Below, in pieces: positions 27,134 to 35,995 of a stretch of 64,000 bases of DNA. A model generated the notes under the pieces. That model was not told where the DNA came from. It saw nothing but the letters and a program-made list of their open reading frames with translations, and made no database searches. Numbering within the stretch: position 1 is the first letter of the stretch; every line of letters starts with the position of its first letter. The position numbers were made by a program, and so were the translations under genes. Origin of the DNA: Prauserella endophytica (GTDB lineage Bacteria > Actinomycetota > Actinomycetes > Mycobacteriales > Pseudonocardiaceae); NCBI RefSeq assembly GCF_005146945.1, contig NZ_SWMS01000003.1, forward strand, positions 357,365 through 421,364, given 5' to 3'.

Positions 27134-28716
27134 ATCACCTCACCGGCGCGGACGGTGCGCAGGCAGCGGGGCAACGGCGCGCCCGGTTCGAGCGGCGGCA
27201 GCCCGGGCACCTGTGCCCTGGGGTCGGTGGACCAGCGCTGCACGCGAGAGTCGGGCGTGGCGACGACGAGGGCGTCGGACTCCCAGACGGCGTAGTGCGC
27301 GGGCGCGCCGGGCACGAGGCTGCCGGTGACGCCGTCGTTGACCCCGGCGGCGCGGTGCCCGCCCCGGGTGTGCGCGTTGAAGGCGGCGCGGGCGGATACC
27401 CCGGCGCCCGGCGTGTGGTGGTGCACGGCCGCGCGGACGCTCGCCCACGGTTCGAGCGGCGTCACGGGGGCGTCGGAGCCGAACGCGAGCAGCACACCCT
27501 CGCTCGCGAGCGTCGCGAAGGGGTTGAGCTCGGCGGCGCGCTCGGCGCCGAGCCGGGTGGCGTACATGCCGTCGTGACCACCCCAGGCGGCGTCGAACTG
27601 CGGCTGCACGGACGCCGTTACGCCCCAGCCCGCCAGCGCCCGGGCCTGTTCGGCATCGATCATCTCGACGTGTTCGAGACGATGGCGCCTCCCGGCGAGG
27701 GCGCGCTGGCCGACGGTCTTCTCCGCCAGCCGGAAGCCCTCGACGACCTCGGCCACGGCTGCGTCGCCGATGACGTGGAAACCGGCCTGCAGCCCCGCTT
27801 CGGTGCAGGCGGCGAGATGCCCGGCGATGGTCTCGGCGTCGAGGTAGCGGGCACCGCGGTTGTCCGGCTGGTCGGCGTACGGCTCGTGCAGTGCGGCGGT
27901 GTGCGAGCCGAGCGCGCCGTCGACGAAGAGGTCACCGGCGAGGCCGCGGGCGCCGAGCCGCGCCGCGGTGTCGGCCGCGCCGAGCTCGCCCCAGTAGGCG
28001 ACGACCTCGGGGAGGCCGGACTCTTCCGCCAGGCGCAGGAGGTCGGAGAGGTCCGCCTCGCCGGAGATGTCGGGGCCCGCGCATTCGTGGACGCTGACGA
28101 TCCCGGCTGCCGCCGCGGCGTGCAGGAAGGCCCGCTGGGCGCGGTGGCGCTGGCCGGGGGTGATCGCGGCGCGCATGGCGGCGCGGACGAGGTGGTGGGC
28201 GTCGCGCGTGAGGGGTCCGTCGGGTGACCAGCCGTCGGCGTCGCGGGCAGTCGGTGCCAGTTCGATCAGCGCGCTCGACACGAGCGCGGAGTGCACGTCG
28301 ACCCGGCTCAGGTACACCGGCGCGCCGCCGGCCGCCTCGTCGAGCTCGGCGCGGCTTGGTAACCGGGGGTTGGTCCACGCGGACTCGTCCCAGCCGTGGG
28401 CGCAGAGGACCTCGCCGGGGGTGACGGCGGCGCGCACGGCGGCGAGCAGCTCGCCCGCGTCGCGGACCTCGGTCAGATCGACTCCGGTCAGGTGCAGGCC
28501 GGTCGCGGTGGCGTGGACATGCGCGTCGACGAATGCGGGCGCCACGAACGCGCCATCGAGTGGCACCTCCTCGGCGCCGGGGTGCAGGGCGCGACCGGGT
28601 CCGTCCTGGCCCACCCAGACGACCGTGCCGTCGGTGACCGCCATGGCCGTGGCGTCGGTCGAGCCGGGTGTGTGGATCCGCCCGCCGAGCAGGAGCGTGG
28701 TCTTGCTGGTACTCAC
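27118..28716 (-). CDS. YtcJ-like amidohydrolase
   Basis: The 532-residue protein belongs to the amidohydrolase 3 group (YtcJ/NfdA). It has FVDAHVHATATGLHL for the first metal pair, HECAGPDISGEAD, HVIGDAAVAEVVEG and HRLEHVEMIDAE with metal-binding histidines, and FGSDAPVTPLEPW with the catalytic Asp. It probably hydrolyses an N-acyl or N-formyl amide; the substrate is unknown. It is divergent from the KamA-type gene over 99 bp of AT-rich sequence, so the two may share regulation. Confidence 0.88.
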   Translation of the reverse strand: MSTSKTTLLLGGRIHTPGSTDATAMAVTDGTVVWVGQDGPGRALHPGAEEVPLDGAFVAPAFVDAHVHATATGLHLTGVDLTEVRDAGELLAAVRAAVTPGEVLCAHGWDESAWTNPRLPSRAELDEAAGGAPVYLSRVDVHSALVSSALIELAPTARDADGWSPDGPLTRDAHHLVRAAMRAAITPGQRHRAQRAFLHAAAAAGIVSVHECAGPDISGEADLSDLLRLAEESGLPEVVAYWGELGAADTAARLGARGLAGDLFVDGALGSHTAALHEPYADQPDNRGARYLDAETIAGHLAACTEAGLQAGFHVIGDAAVAEVVEGFRLAEKTVGQRALAGRRHRLEHVEMIDAEQARALAGWGVTASVQPQFDAAWGGHDGMYATRLGAERAAELNPFATLASEGVLLAFGSDAPVTPLEPWASVRAAVHHHTPGAGVSARAAFNAHTRGGHRAAGVNDGVTGSLVPGAPAHYAVWESDALVVATPDSRVQRWSTDPRAQVPGLPPLEPGAPLPRCLRTVRAGEVIYERP

Positions 28717-28750
28717 GGCGAGCAGTCTGCCAGGCCACCTCGCGACGAGA

Positions 28751-28790
28751 AGATTTGCATCATATTGATTGTATGGCAGGATATTTTAAC
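28751..28790. promoter_or_regulatory. AT-rich divergent promoter region of amidohydrolase and kamA-like genes
   Basis: In a high-GC genome this 40-bp stretch is strikingly AT-rich. It contains TTGCAT (28755-28760) and GATATTTT (28780-28787), 19 bp apart, in the direction of the kamA-like gene. Element assignment is tentative. Confidence 0.35.
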
Positions 28791-28815
28791 GCGTGAACCG
28801 ACATGAGGAGCAGAT

Positions 28816-30201
28816 GTGACTGCGATCCAGGAACCTGCCATCGATGCCGGCGACCAGCCGTACACCTACCGGCGTGCCGAGCTGGCCGAACCCGACTGGC
28901 GTCGCTTTCCGGGCTGGCGGGACGTCACCGAGGCCGAATGGCGCGACGCCCAGTGGCAGCGGGTGCATTGCGTCCGCAATCTCCGGCAGCTGCGCGGCGT
29001 GCTGGGCAATCTGGTGGCGGACCGGTTCTACGACGACCTCGCCGCCGACCAGCGCGAGCTGGCGACGATGTCGATGCTGCTGCCGCCGCAGATGCTCAAC
29101 ACCATGGCGCCGCAGGCGGGCACGGACCCGGAGACGGTCACCGACGCCTTCTACGCGGATCCGGTCCGGCGTTACATGCTTCCCGTGCGCAGCGACCGCG
29201 ACGACGTCTGGCCGAGCCACCCGCACTCCGAGCGCGATTCGCTGCACGAGGCCGAGATGTGGGTGGTGGAGGGCCTCACGCACCGCTACCCCACCAAGGT
29301 GCTCGCGGAGCTGCTCTCCACCTGCCCGCAGTACTGCGGGCACTGCACGCGGATGGACCTCGTCGGCAACTCCACCGAGCTCATCGACAAGCACAAGCTG
29401 ACCCTCAAGCCCGTCGACCGGCAGGACGCCATCATCGGCTATCTCCAGCGCACCCCTGGCGTGCGGGATGTCGTGGTGTCGGGCGGCGACGTGGCCAACG
29501 TGCCGTGGCACCAGCTCGAGGCGTTTCTCATGCGGCTGCTCGACGTCGAGACCGTGCGCGACATCCGCCTGGCCACCAAGGCGCTCGCGGGCCTGCCGCA
29601 ACACTGGCTGCAGCCGAAGGTCGTGGAGGGCCTCGCGCGGGTCGCGGGCACGGCGCGGCGGCGGGGGGTGAACCTCGCCATCCACACCCACGTCAACCAC
29701 GCGCAGTCGGTGACCCCGCTCGTCGCGGAGGCGGCGCGCACGGCGCTCGAGGTCGGGGTGCGGGACGTGCGCAACCAGGGCGTGCTGCTGCGCGGCGTCA
29801 ACGACACTCCGGCACAACTGCTGGACCTGTGCTTCGCGTTGCAGGGCGAGGCGAACATCCTGCCCTACTACTTCTACCTGTGCGACATGATCCCGAACGC
29901 CGAGCACTGGCGGCTCGCCGTGTGGGAGGCGCAGGAGCTGCAGCACGCGATCATGGGCTACCTGCCCGGGTACGCGACGCCGCGGATCGTGTGCGACGTC
30001 CCGTACGTCGGCAAGCGCTGGGTGCACCAGCTCGCCGAGTACGACCGCGAGCGCGGGATCTCCTACTGGACCAAGAACTACCGCACCGGCATCGAGCACC
30101 ACGACCCCGAGGCGCTGCGCCGCCGCTACCCGTACTACGACCCGATCTCGACCCTGCCCGAGTCCGGGCGCGCGTGGTGGGCCGACAACGCGGGGCGATG
30201 A
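28816..30201 (+). CDS. KamA-family radical SAM aminomutase-like protein
   Basis: The 461-residue protein has the radical SAM cluster motif CPQYCGHC (Cys170, Cys174, Cys177). The overall order matches lysine 2,3-aminomutase: TYRYPTKVLAEL-like region, VVVSGGDVANVPW, NLAIHTHVNHAQSVTP, QGVLLRGVNDTP and YFYLCDMIPNAEHWR with the substrate-carboxylate or amine Asp. The C-terminal PLP-lysine region is unusual. Lysine aminomutases read DxPGGGGK, while here it is CDVPYVGKRW, one residue shorter and without the glycine run. The reaction is thus a PLP/SAM 1,2-amino shift on an uncertain amino acid. GTG start at 28816. Confidence 0.85.
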   Translation: MTAIQEPAIDAGDQPYTYRRAELAEPDWRRFPGWRDVTEAEWRDAQWQRVHCVRNLRQLRGVLGNLVADRFYDDLAADQRELATMSMLLPPQMLNTMAPQAGTDPETVTDAFYADPVRRYMLPVRSDRDDVWPSHPHSERDSLHEAEMWVVEGLTHRYPTKVLAELLSTCPQYCGHCTRMDLVGNSTELIDKHKLTLKPVDRQDAIIGYLQRTPGVRDVVVSGGDVANVPWHQLEAFLMRLLDVETVRDIRLATKALAGLPQHWLQPKVVEGLARVAGTARRRGVNLAIHTHVNHAQSVTPLVAEAARTALEVGVRDVRNQGVLLRGVNDTPAQLLDLCFALQGEANILPYYFYLCDMIPNAEHWRLAVWEAQELQHAIMGYLPGYATPRIVCDVPYVGKRWVHQLAEYDRERGISYWTKNYRTGIEHHDPEALRRRYPYYDPISTLPESGRAWWADNAGR

Positions 30202-30207
30202 CGCGCC

Positions 30208-30906
30208 TCAGAAGTGCCGCAGCAGCTCGGGAAACGCGCTCAGGCGCAGCACGCCGGGATCGTTGGGGTCCAGCTCGCTGTGCTCCAGCACCCACGTGTT
30301 CTCGTTGGGGATGAACACGGCGCCGAGCCCGGCCTGCCTCGCGGGCAGGATGTCGGACTTCGGTGAGTTGCCGATCATCCACGTCGCCTCGGGCGCGAGC
30401 GCGTACTGGCGGGCGAGTTCGTGGTAGGTGCCGGCGTCCTTCTCGGCGACGATGTGGATCCCGCCGAAATGCCGCTCCAGCCCGGAGACGGCCAGCTTCC
30501 GTTGCTGCTCCTCCGTGTCGCCCTTGGTGAGCAGCAACAGGTCGTGGCGCTCGCCCAGCGCGTCCAGGGTGTCCGTGACTCCCGGGATCAGCTCGATCCG
30601 GCCTTCGACGAGCGCGACGGCCAGCTCGTCGATCCGCCGCAGCTCCTCGCGCGTGGCCGGCCGCTCCCGCAGCCGCGACACGCAGTCGCCGAGGCTGCGC
30701 AGGAACACCTTGCTGCCGTAGCCGTGCGCGGCGGAGTTCGCGCGCTCGATGTCGTCGAGGATCTCGCGCAGCTCGGCGCGGTCGAGGGTGGGGTGCGCGA
30801 GCCAGTCGAGGAAGTCGTCGATGACCCGCTCGAAGAGGACGTTGTTCTCCCAGAGCGTGTCGTCGGCGTCGAAGATCAGTACCTGCTTCTCGTGTCGTGC
30901 GCGCAC
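30208..30906 (-). CDS. HAD-superfamily hydrolase
   Basis: The 232-residue protein has all HAD motifs: IFDADDTLWENN (nucleophile and acid Asp), LLLLTKGD (motif II Thr), and EKDAG with WMIGNSPKSDILPA (motifs III and IV). The cap domain is helical. It is a small-molecule phosphatase of unknown substrate. GTG at 30906 was chosen since VRARHEKQVLIFDAD begins just before the first strand. It converges on the kamA-like gene with a gap of 6 bp. Confidence 0.88.
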   Translation of the reverse strand: MRARHEKQVLIFDADDTLWENNVLFERVIDDFLDWLAHPTLDRAELREILDDIERANSAAHGYGSKVFLRSLGDCVSRLRERPATREELRRIDELAVALVEGRIELIPGVTDTLDALGERHDLLLLTKGDTEEQQRKLAVSGLERHFGGIHIVAEKDAGTYHELARQYALAPEATWMIGNSPKSDILPARQAGLGAVFIPNENTWVLEHSELDPNDPGVLRLSAFPELLRHF

Positions 30907-30968
30907 GGCGCGAGTATCGGCGGCGGGCCCCGACGGCCGCCACTCGTTTTCTTCTAGACTCGACCGCG

Positions 30969-32051
30969 ATGGCCAGATCTCGCTGGTGGCTCGCCGCGTT
31001 CGCACTCGTCGGGGTCGCCCTCCTCGTTGGAGTCTTCGTTCTCATCGGCAAGGACGAGCAGCAGCCCACCGAGAGGCCTGGCCCGCCCGGCCGTGGTCCG
31101 TTGACCGTGGTGGGGCTCGGCGACAGCACGATGTCCGGCGAGGGCGCCGGCGACTACACCGCCGACACCAACGGCCGCGACGGCAACTGGTGTCACCGCT
31201 CCCCCAACGCCTCGGTGCACCACGTGGATGTGACGAGCATCGTGAAGTCGGTGAACCTCGCGTGCTCCGGTGCTCCCTCGGGCCACGTGGCGCTGGGCGA
31301 CGTGCGGCAGTGGACGGAGCCCTCGCAGGCGCAGCAGCTGGCGGAGCTGGTGAAGAGCCATCGCGTGTCGGCCGTGGTCGTGGCCGTCGGCGCCAACGAC
31401 GACCCTCGGTTCTCGCGGCTGATCTCCGAGTGCTTCACCTCGTGGTTCATGGACAACGGCGATCCGTGCAGCGAGCGGATCAAGAACGACTGGCAGTCGC
31501 GGATCGACAAGATGGTGCCGAAGGTCGTCGGCGCGCTGGAGGACATCAAGAAGGTGCTCCGCACCGCGGGCTACGACCGCGACGACTACCAGCTGGTGCT
31601 GCAGTCCTATGCGGCGCCGATCGGGCCGGACATCCCGGAGAACCTGCGCAACCTCAACGGCTGCCCGTTCCGCACCGAGGATCTGCGCTGGGTCAAGGAA
31701 ACCGGCGCGACTTCGCTGTCGGCGGGCCTGCGGCAGGCGGCGTCGGAGGCCGGCGCGCGGTTCCTCGACCTCTCCCGCGCCGGGGACGGCCACGAGGCGT
31801 GCTCCGGTGGTCGCGACGCGAGCAGCGAGTGGTTCACGCGGTTCACGGTCCAATGGGACGACCTCTCCGACGCCGAACGCGCGACCCACGCCATCCAGGA
31901 GTCGTTCCACCCCAACGCCGCGGGGCACGAGCAGTTCGGCCGGTGCCTGAGCGAGTTCCTGACCACCAATGACGAGTCGGCGGCCTGTCTGGAGGGCGAG
32001 GACGGGAACCTGCACGCCGCGCCGTCGGTGCTCGCACAGAGCCGAGGCTGA
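30969..32051 (+). CDS. Membrane-anchored SGNH/GDSL-type hydrolase
   Basis: The 360-residue protein has an N-terminal hydrophobic segment (about 7-26) that acts as signal anchor. The SGNH blocks follow: VGLGDSTMSGEGAGDY (Ser53), LACSGAPSGH (Gly), VVAVGANDDPRF (Asn) and FHPNAAGHEQFG (catalytic Asp/His block, here with FHPN). At least six cysteines suggest disulfides outside the cell. It likely deacylates an envelope ester or lipid. The ATG at 30969 sits at the start of the anchor. Confidence 0.85.
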   Translation: MARSRWWLAAFALVGVALLVGVFVLIGKDEQQPTERPGPPGRGPLTVVGLGDSTMSGEGAGDYTADTNGRDGNWCHRSPNASVHHVDVTSIVKSVNLACSGAPSGHVALGDVRQWTEPSQAQQLAELVKSHRVSAVVVAVGANDDPRFSRLISECFTSWFMDNGDPCSERIKNDWQSRIDKMVPKVVGALEDIKKVLRTAGYDRDDYQLVLQSYAAPIGPDIPENLRNLNGCPFRTEDLRWVKETGATSLSAGLRQAASEAGARFLDLSRAGDGHEACSGGRDASSEWFTRFTVQWDDLSDAERATHAIQESFHPNAAGHEQFGRCLSEFLTTNDESAACLEGEDGNLHAAPSVLAQSRG

Positions 32052-32183
32052 CCGCCAGGAGCGTCCTGAACGACCCCGCCCGTGGCGAGCGGCGATCCAG
32101 ACGGTGACCTCGCAAGGCGGAGGATCGCCCTCGCACTGGGCCGCACGTGGGTGACCCGACAACGCAGCGAGTTCAGCGCGCTC

Positions 32184-32483
32184 CTAGAGATCGAGGGCGG
32201 CGCGCAGCGCGCTGTCGATCTGCTCCTGCACGTCGGTGCCGATCGCGGCGATGCGGCGGTCGAGCCAAGGCCGGTAGATCCGGGTGAGCTGCAGGGTCGA
32301 GATCCAGAACCGGCCGTCGATCGCGACACCGAGGATGTCCTGCGGGTCCTTCTCCAGCAGTTCGGTGCCCAGCAGCCAGGGCCGCTCGGACTCGTTCACG
32401 CCGTCCGAGGAGAGCAGCAGGATCGCGCGGGGGCGGGCAGGTCGCGTGGGTGGGTGGTAGGTCCAGACTTCACCCCTCCGCAC
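32184..32483 (-). CDS. MazF/PemK-like type II toxin
   Basis: The 99-residue protein starts VRRGEVWTYHPPTRPARPR, the N-terminal strand of MazF-type endoribonucleases. It continues with AILLLSSDGVNES and the late FWISTLQLTRIYRPWL. It probably cleaves RNA when freed from its antitoxin. The GTG at 32483 has GGAGG 7 nt upstream. It overlaps the RHH antitoxin gene by 14 bp, and both are on the minus strand, toxin second. Confidence 0.78.
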   Translation of the reverse strand: MRRGEVWTYHPPTRPARPRAILLLSSDGVNESERPWLLGTELLEKDPQDILGVAIDGRFWISTLQLTRIYRPWLDRRIAAIGTDVQEQIDSALRAALDL

Positions 32484-32700
32484 GCAGGTCCTCCAGCGCG
32501 GCCGCGATCTCCGCTTCGTCCGTCTTCGCCGCGGATTCGGCCGACTGGGCTGCGTGCGGGTGGTAACCGGTGCGGACGGCCTCCCTGCGGGCGGCCTTGG
32601 ACAGCCAGGACGACACCGAGATGCCGTGCGCCTTGGCGGCCCGTTCGGCGAACTCGAGCGCACCCGCGTCCAGCGACAAGGTCACCTTACGTGTTGCCAT
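32470..32700 (-). CDS. Ribbon-helix-helix antitoxin (MazE-like partner)
   Basis: The 76-residue protein has an N-terminal RHH fold: MATRKVTLSLDAGALEFAER, then AAKAHGISVSSWLSKAARRE. Its acidic, unstructured C-terminus (ESAAKTDEAEIAAALEDLR) would neutralise the toxin. RHH antitoxins repress their own operon. The start lies 50 bp downstream of the Lrp gene, so it may also be read from that operon. Confidence 0.8.
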   Translation of the reverse strand: MATRKVTLSLDAGALEFAERAAKAHGISVSSWLSKAARREAVRTGYHPHAAQSAESAAKTDEAEIAAALEDLRAEG

Positions 32701-32750
32701 ACCTTTTACCGTACTCCCGTGCGCCCGCGACGGACAGGGCCGCGTGCGGG

Positions 32751-33206
32751 CTAGAGGTTCGGCGAGCGGCCCTCGAACGGCGTGGAAAGCACCACCGTGG
32801 TGCGCGTGGACACCTTCGCGGCCTCCCGGATCTTGCGCAGCAGGTCCTCCAGCGCCAGCGGCGAGGCCACCCGCACGAGCAGGATGTAGGACTCGTCGCC
32901 CGCCACGGAGTAGCAGGACTCGATCTCGGTGATGTGCTCCAGCCGCTGCGGGTAGTCGTCGGGCGCGGCTGGGTCGTTCGGTGTCAGGGAGATCAGCGCC
33001 GTGAGCGGCAGGCCGATCTGCTCGCCGTCGAGCCGGGCCGTGTAGCCGCGGATCACCCCGCGCTGCTCCAGCCTGCGCACCCGCTGGTGCACGGCCGACA
33101 CCGACAGTCCGACCCGCTCGGCGAGGTCGGTGAAGCTGCGCCTGCCGTCGGCGGCCAGCTCCCGCACGATCGCCTGGTCCAGCGGTTCGAGCCCGGCGCC
33201 GGTCAT
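32751..33206 (-). CDS. Lrp/AsnC-family transcriptional regulator
   Basis: The 151-residue protein has an N-terminal winged helix (LDQAIVRELAADGRRSFTDL, then VSAVHQRVRRLEQRGVIRGY) and a RAM ligand-binding domain (PLTALISLTPND, ESCYSVAGDESYILLVRV). It probably senses an amino acid. Its ATG overlaps the stop of the M24 peptidase gene by 4 bp, so it likely responds to products of peptide turnover. Confidence 0.92.
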   Translation of the reverse strand: MTGAGLEPLDQAIVRELAADGRRSFTDLAERVGLSVSAVHQRVRRLEQRGVIRGYTARLDGEQIGLPLTALISLTPNDPAAPDDYPQRLEHITEIESCYSVAGDESYILLVRVASPLALEDLLRKIREAAKVSTRTTVVLSTPFEGRSPNL

Positions 33207-34351
33207 GAGTCGAGCACGACCAGCTCGTGCGGCCGCTTGTTGAGCGACTCGGCGCCCGCGGAGGTGACCACGACGATGTCCTCGATCCGCGCTCCCCAGC
33301 GGCCGGCCTGGTAGATACCGGGCTCGACGCTGAACGCCATGCCTGGTTCGAGCGGGAGGTCGTTGCCGCCGACGATGTAGGGCTCCTCGTGCACGTCGAG
33401 ACCGATGCCGTGCCCGGTGCGGTGGATGAAGTACTCGCCGTACCCGGCGTCGGTGATGATGTCGCGCGCTGCCGCGTCCACCTCCTGCGCCGTGGCACCG
33501 GGGCACACCGCCTCGACGGCGGCCTGCTGCGCGCGCCGCAGCACGGCGTAGGTCTCGGCCACGTCGGCGTCGCGGGGCTCACCGACCGCGTAGGTACGGG
33601 TGGAGTCGGAGTTGTAGCCCTCGGCGATCGGGCCGCCGATGTCCACCACCACCACGTCGCCCCTCTCGATGACGCGGTCCGACACGTCGTGGTGCGGGCT
33701 CGCGCCGTTCGGCCCCGAGCCGACGATCACGAAATCGGCCGCGGTGTGACCCTCCTCGACGATCGCGGCGGTGATGTCGGTGCCCACCTCGGCCTCGGTG
33801 CGGCCCGGACGCAGCCACTCGCCCATGCGCGCGTGCACGCGATCGATGGCCTCCCCGGCCTTGCGCAGTGCGGCGATCTCGGTGGCGTCCTTGCGCATGC
33901 GCAGTTCCCGCAGCACCGGCCCGGCCAGGCACTGCTCGGCGTCGCCGACGGCGGCCCGCAGGGCCAGCACGTGCAGCGCGGCCATCATGTCGCTCACGGC
34001 GACGCGACCGGGCTTGCCGAGGCGGCCGGCCACGAGCTGGTACGGGTCGTCGCCGTCGACCCACGTCACCAGCTCCACGCCCAGCTCGTCGAGCGGGACG
34101 TCGGAGTAGCCGGGGGCCTCCAGCTTCGGCACCACCAGCGCGGGTGGCCCGTCCCCGGCCGCGGGGATCACGAGCGTGGTGAGCCGCTCGAACGACCCGC
34201 CCGCCTGGCCGATCAGGTAGCGCAGGTCGGAGCCGGGCGCGATGAGCAGCGCGTCGGTGTTCGCGTCGGCGGCGGCGCCGCGAGCCCTGTCGAGGCGGGC
34301 GCGGAGGCTGGCGGCGTCGGGGGCGGGGTTGTGCAGCGATCGGCGCGACAT
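33203..34351 (-). CDS. M24-family Xaa-Pro-type aminopeptidase
   Basis: The 382-residue protein has a creatinase/prolidase N-terminal domain and a pita-bread metallopeptidase domain. Metal ligands are visible: VVDIGGPIAEGYNSDSTRTY (two Asp), HRTGHGIGLDVHEEPY (His), SVEPGIY (Glu) and ARIEDIVVV (Glu). It removes N-terminal residues before proline or cleaves X-Pro dipeptides. The ATG at 34351 gives MSRRSLHNPAPDAASLR. The open frame extends far upstream, but that part is antisense to other genes. It is coupled to the Lrp gene. Confidence 0.9.
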   Translation of the reverse strand: MSRRSLHNPAPDAASLRARLDRARGAAADANTDALLIAPGSDLRYLIGQAGGSFERLTTLVIPAAGDGPPALVVPKLEAPGYSDVPLDELGVELVTWVDGDDPYQLVAGRLGKPGRVAVSDMMAALHVLALRAAVGDAEQCLAGPVLRELRMRKDATEIAALRKAGEAIDRVHARMGEWLRPGRTEAEVGTDITAAIVEEGHTAADFVIVGSGPNGASPHHDVSDRVIERGDVVVVDIGGPIAEGYNSDSTRTYAVGEPRDADVAETYAVLRRAQQAAVEAVCPGATAQEVDAAARDIITDAGYGEYFIHRTGHGIGLDVHEEPYIVGGNDLPLEPGMAFSVEPGIYQAGRWGARIEDIVVVTSAGAESLNKRPHELVVLDS

Positions 34352-34389
34352 GGCGCTGAGCCTAGTCGGCCCTCCGGTCGTCGTCCTGG

Positions 34390-35022
34390 CTACCTTGGCC
34401 GCGCCACGCCGAGCACGCGCGTGGCCACCACCGACACCTTCGCGCCGGGCGGGAAGGTCAACTCGCGAAGCCGGACCAGGTCGAAGCCCGCACCTCGCAC
34501 AGCCGACACGGTGTCGCGGTTGGGGTGGCAGCCGCCCATCAGGTGGGGCCACACCAGGTTCGCGAAGTCCTGCCAGCGGCCCCGCCCGGCACCGCTCGAG
34601 CGGACGTGCTCGAAGAAGCGCAGCTCGCCGCCGGGCCGCAGCACCCGCCGGAACTCGGTGAGCGCGGCGGGCGGGTCGGCGACCGAGCACAGCACGCCCG
34701 ACACGACCACCGCATCGGCTGAACCGTCGCCGGACGGCAGCGCGTCGGCGAGGCCGTCCACGACGTCGATGGGCACCGGTGCGCGACAGGCCGCGTCGGC
34801 CGCCCGCGCCCGCAGTGTCGGCTCCGGCTCCACGGCGGTGACCCGCTCGACCGTCGGCGGGTAGTGCGGGAAGTTCAGGCCGGTGCCCGCGCCCACCTCG
34901 ATCACGTGGCCGGCGAGCCCGGCGATCAGCTCCCGGCGCAGCTGCGCCTGCCCTCGCGCCTCGTTGCGCGCGCCGATGCGGATGAACAGCCTCGCGAAGA
35001 ACGGGTTCTCGACGAGTCCCAT
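34390..35022 (-). CDS. Class I SAM-dependent methyltransferase
   Basis: The 210-residue protein resembles METTL7-type small methyltransferases. It opens MGLVENPFFARLFIRIGARN, has motif I VIEVGAGTGLNFPHYP, an acidic VTAVEPEPTLRARA loop, and LRPGGELRFFEHVRS. The tail FPPGAKVSVVATRVLGVARP is common to this group. The substrate is unknown. It lies between the M24 gene and the divergent exonuclease gene. Confidence 0.85.
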   Translation of the reverse strand: MGLVENPFFARLFIRIGARNEARGQAQLRRELIAGLAGHVIEVGAGTGLNFPHYPPTVERVTAVEPEPTLRARAADAACRAPVPIDVVDGLADALPSGDGSADAVVVSGVLCSVADPPAALTEFRRVLRPGGELRFFEHVRSSGAGRGRWQDFANLVWPHLMGGCHPNRDTVSAVRGAGFDLVRLRELTFPPGAKVSVVATRVLGVARPR

Positions 35023-35047
35023 CCCCCGAGCATGGCACGCTGTGCGG

Positions 35048-35995
35048 GTGACGACCGCTCCTTTGGCGCTGCTCGACGCGGCAAGCCTGTACTTCCGTTC
35101 GTTCTACGCGCTGCCGGACACGATGACCGCGCCCGACGGCACTCCCGTCAACGCCGTCCGCGGCTTCGCGGACACGATCGCGCGGATCATCGTCGACCGG
35201 CGCCCCTCGCGGCTGGTCGCCTGCCTCGACGCCGACTGGCGGCCGCAGTTCCGGGTCGACGCGCTGCCGAGCTACAAGGCGCACCGCGTGGCCGAGGTCG
35301 CCGAGGCGGGGGTGGACGTGGAGGAGGTGCCGGACACGCTGACCCCTCAGGTGCCGATCATCCTGGACCTGCTGGAGGCGGTGGGGCTGGCGACCGCCGA
35401 GGCCGAGGGCTTCGAGGCCGACGACGTGATCGGCACGCTCGCCACACGTGAGGCCACCGACCCGGTCGAGGTGATCACCGGCGACCGCGACCTGTTCCAG
35501 CTCGTGCGCACCGAGCCGACGCCGACGTCGGTGATCTACGTCGGCAAGGGCTGGGCCAAGGCCGAGGTGCTGGGTCCCGCCGAGGTCGGCGCGCGCTACG
35601 GCGTGCCCGCCGAGCACGCCGGCCCCGCGTACGCGGACATGTCGATGCTGCGGGGCGACCCCTCGGACGGGCTGCCGGGCGTCGCCGGCATCGGGGAGAA
35701 GACCGCGGCCAAGCTGATCACCCAGTTCGGCTCGCTCGACGCGCTGGTGGAGGCCGCGCGAAGGGAAAGCCCGGAGCTGCCGCTGAAGACGCGGACCCGG
35801 CTGAACGAGGCGGCGGACTACCTGGCTGTGGCGCCGACCGTCGTGCGGGTGGCCCAGGACGCGCCGGTGGTGCAGTCGCGCGACGACCGGGTCCCCGACG
35901 GGCCGGCCGATCCCGGCCGGGTGGCCGAGCTCGCCGAGCGCTGGAACCTCGGCAACTCCGTCAAGCGCCTGCTGGACGCGCTCGCCGCTCGTTAG
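35048..35995 (+). CDS. Stand-alone 5'-3' exonuclease (Pol I N-terminal domain-like)
   Basis: The 315-residue protein corresponds to the FEN-type nuclease domain of DNA polymerase I without the polymerase. ALLDAASLYFRSFYALP, LVACLDADWRPQFR, AEGFEADDVIGTLAT and EVITGDRDLFQLV carry the metal-binding acids, and LPGVAGIGEKTAAKLI is the helix-hairpin-helix. It removes RNA primers and flaps. GTG at 35048 was preferred; GTG at 35042 is also possible. Its end overlaps the Rieske gene by 4 bp, in convergent orientation. Confidence 0.93.
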   Translation: MTTAPLALLDAASLYFRSFYALPDTMTAPDGTPVNAVRGFADTIARIIVDRRPSRLVACLDADWRPQFRVDALPSYKAHRVAEVAEAGVDVEEVPDTLTPQVPIILDLLEAVGLATAEAEGFEADDVIGTLATREATDPVEVITGDRDLFQLVRTEPTPTSVIYVGKGWAKAEVLGPAEVGARYGVPAEHAGPAYADMSMLRGDPSDGLPGVAGIGEKTAAKLITQFGSLDALVEAARRESPELPLKTRTRLNEAADYLAVAPTVVRVAQDAPVVQSRDDRVPDGPADPGRVAELAERWNLGNSVKRLLDALAAR

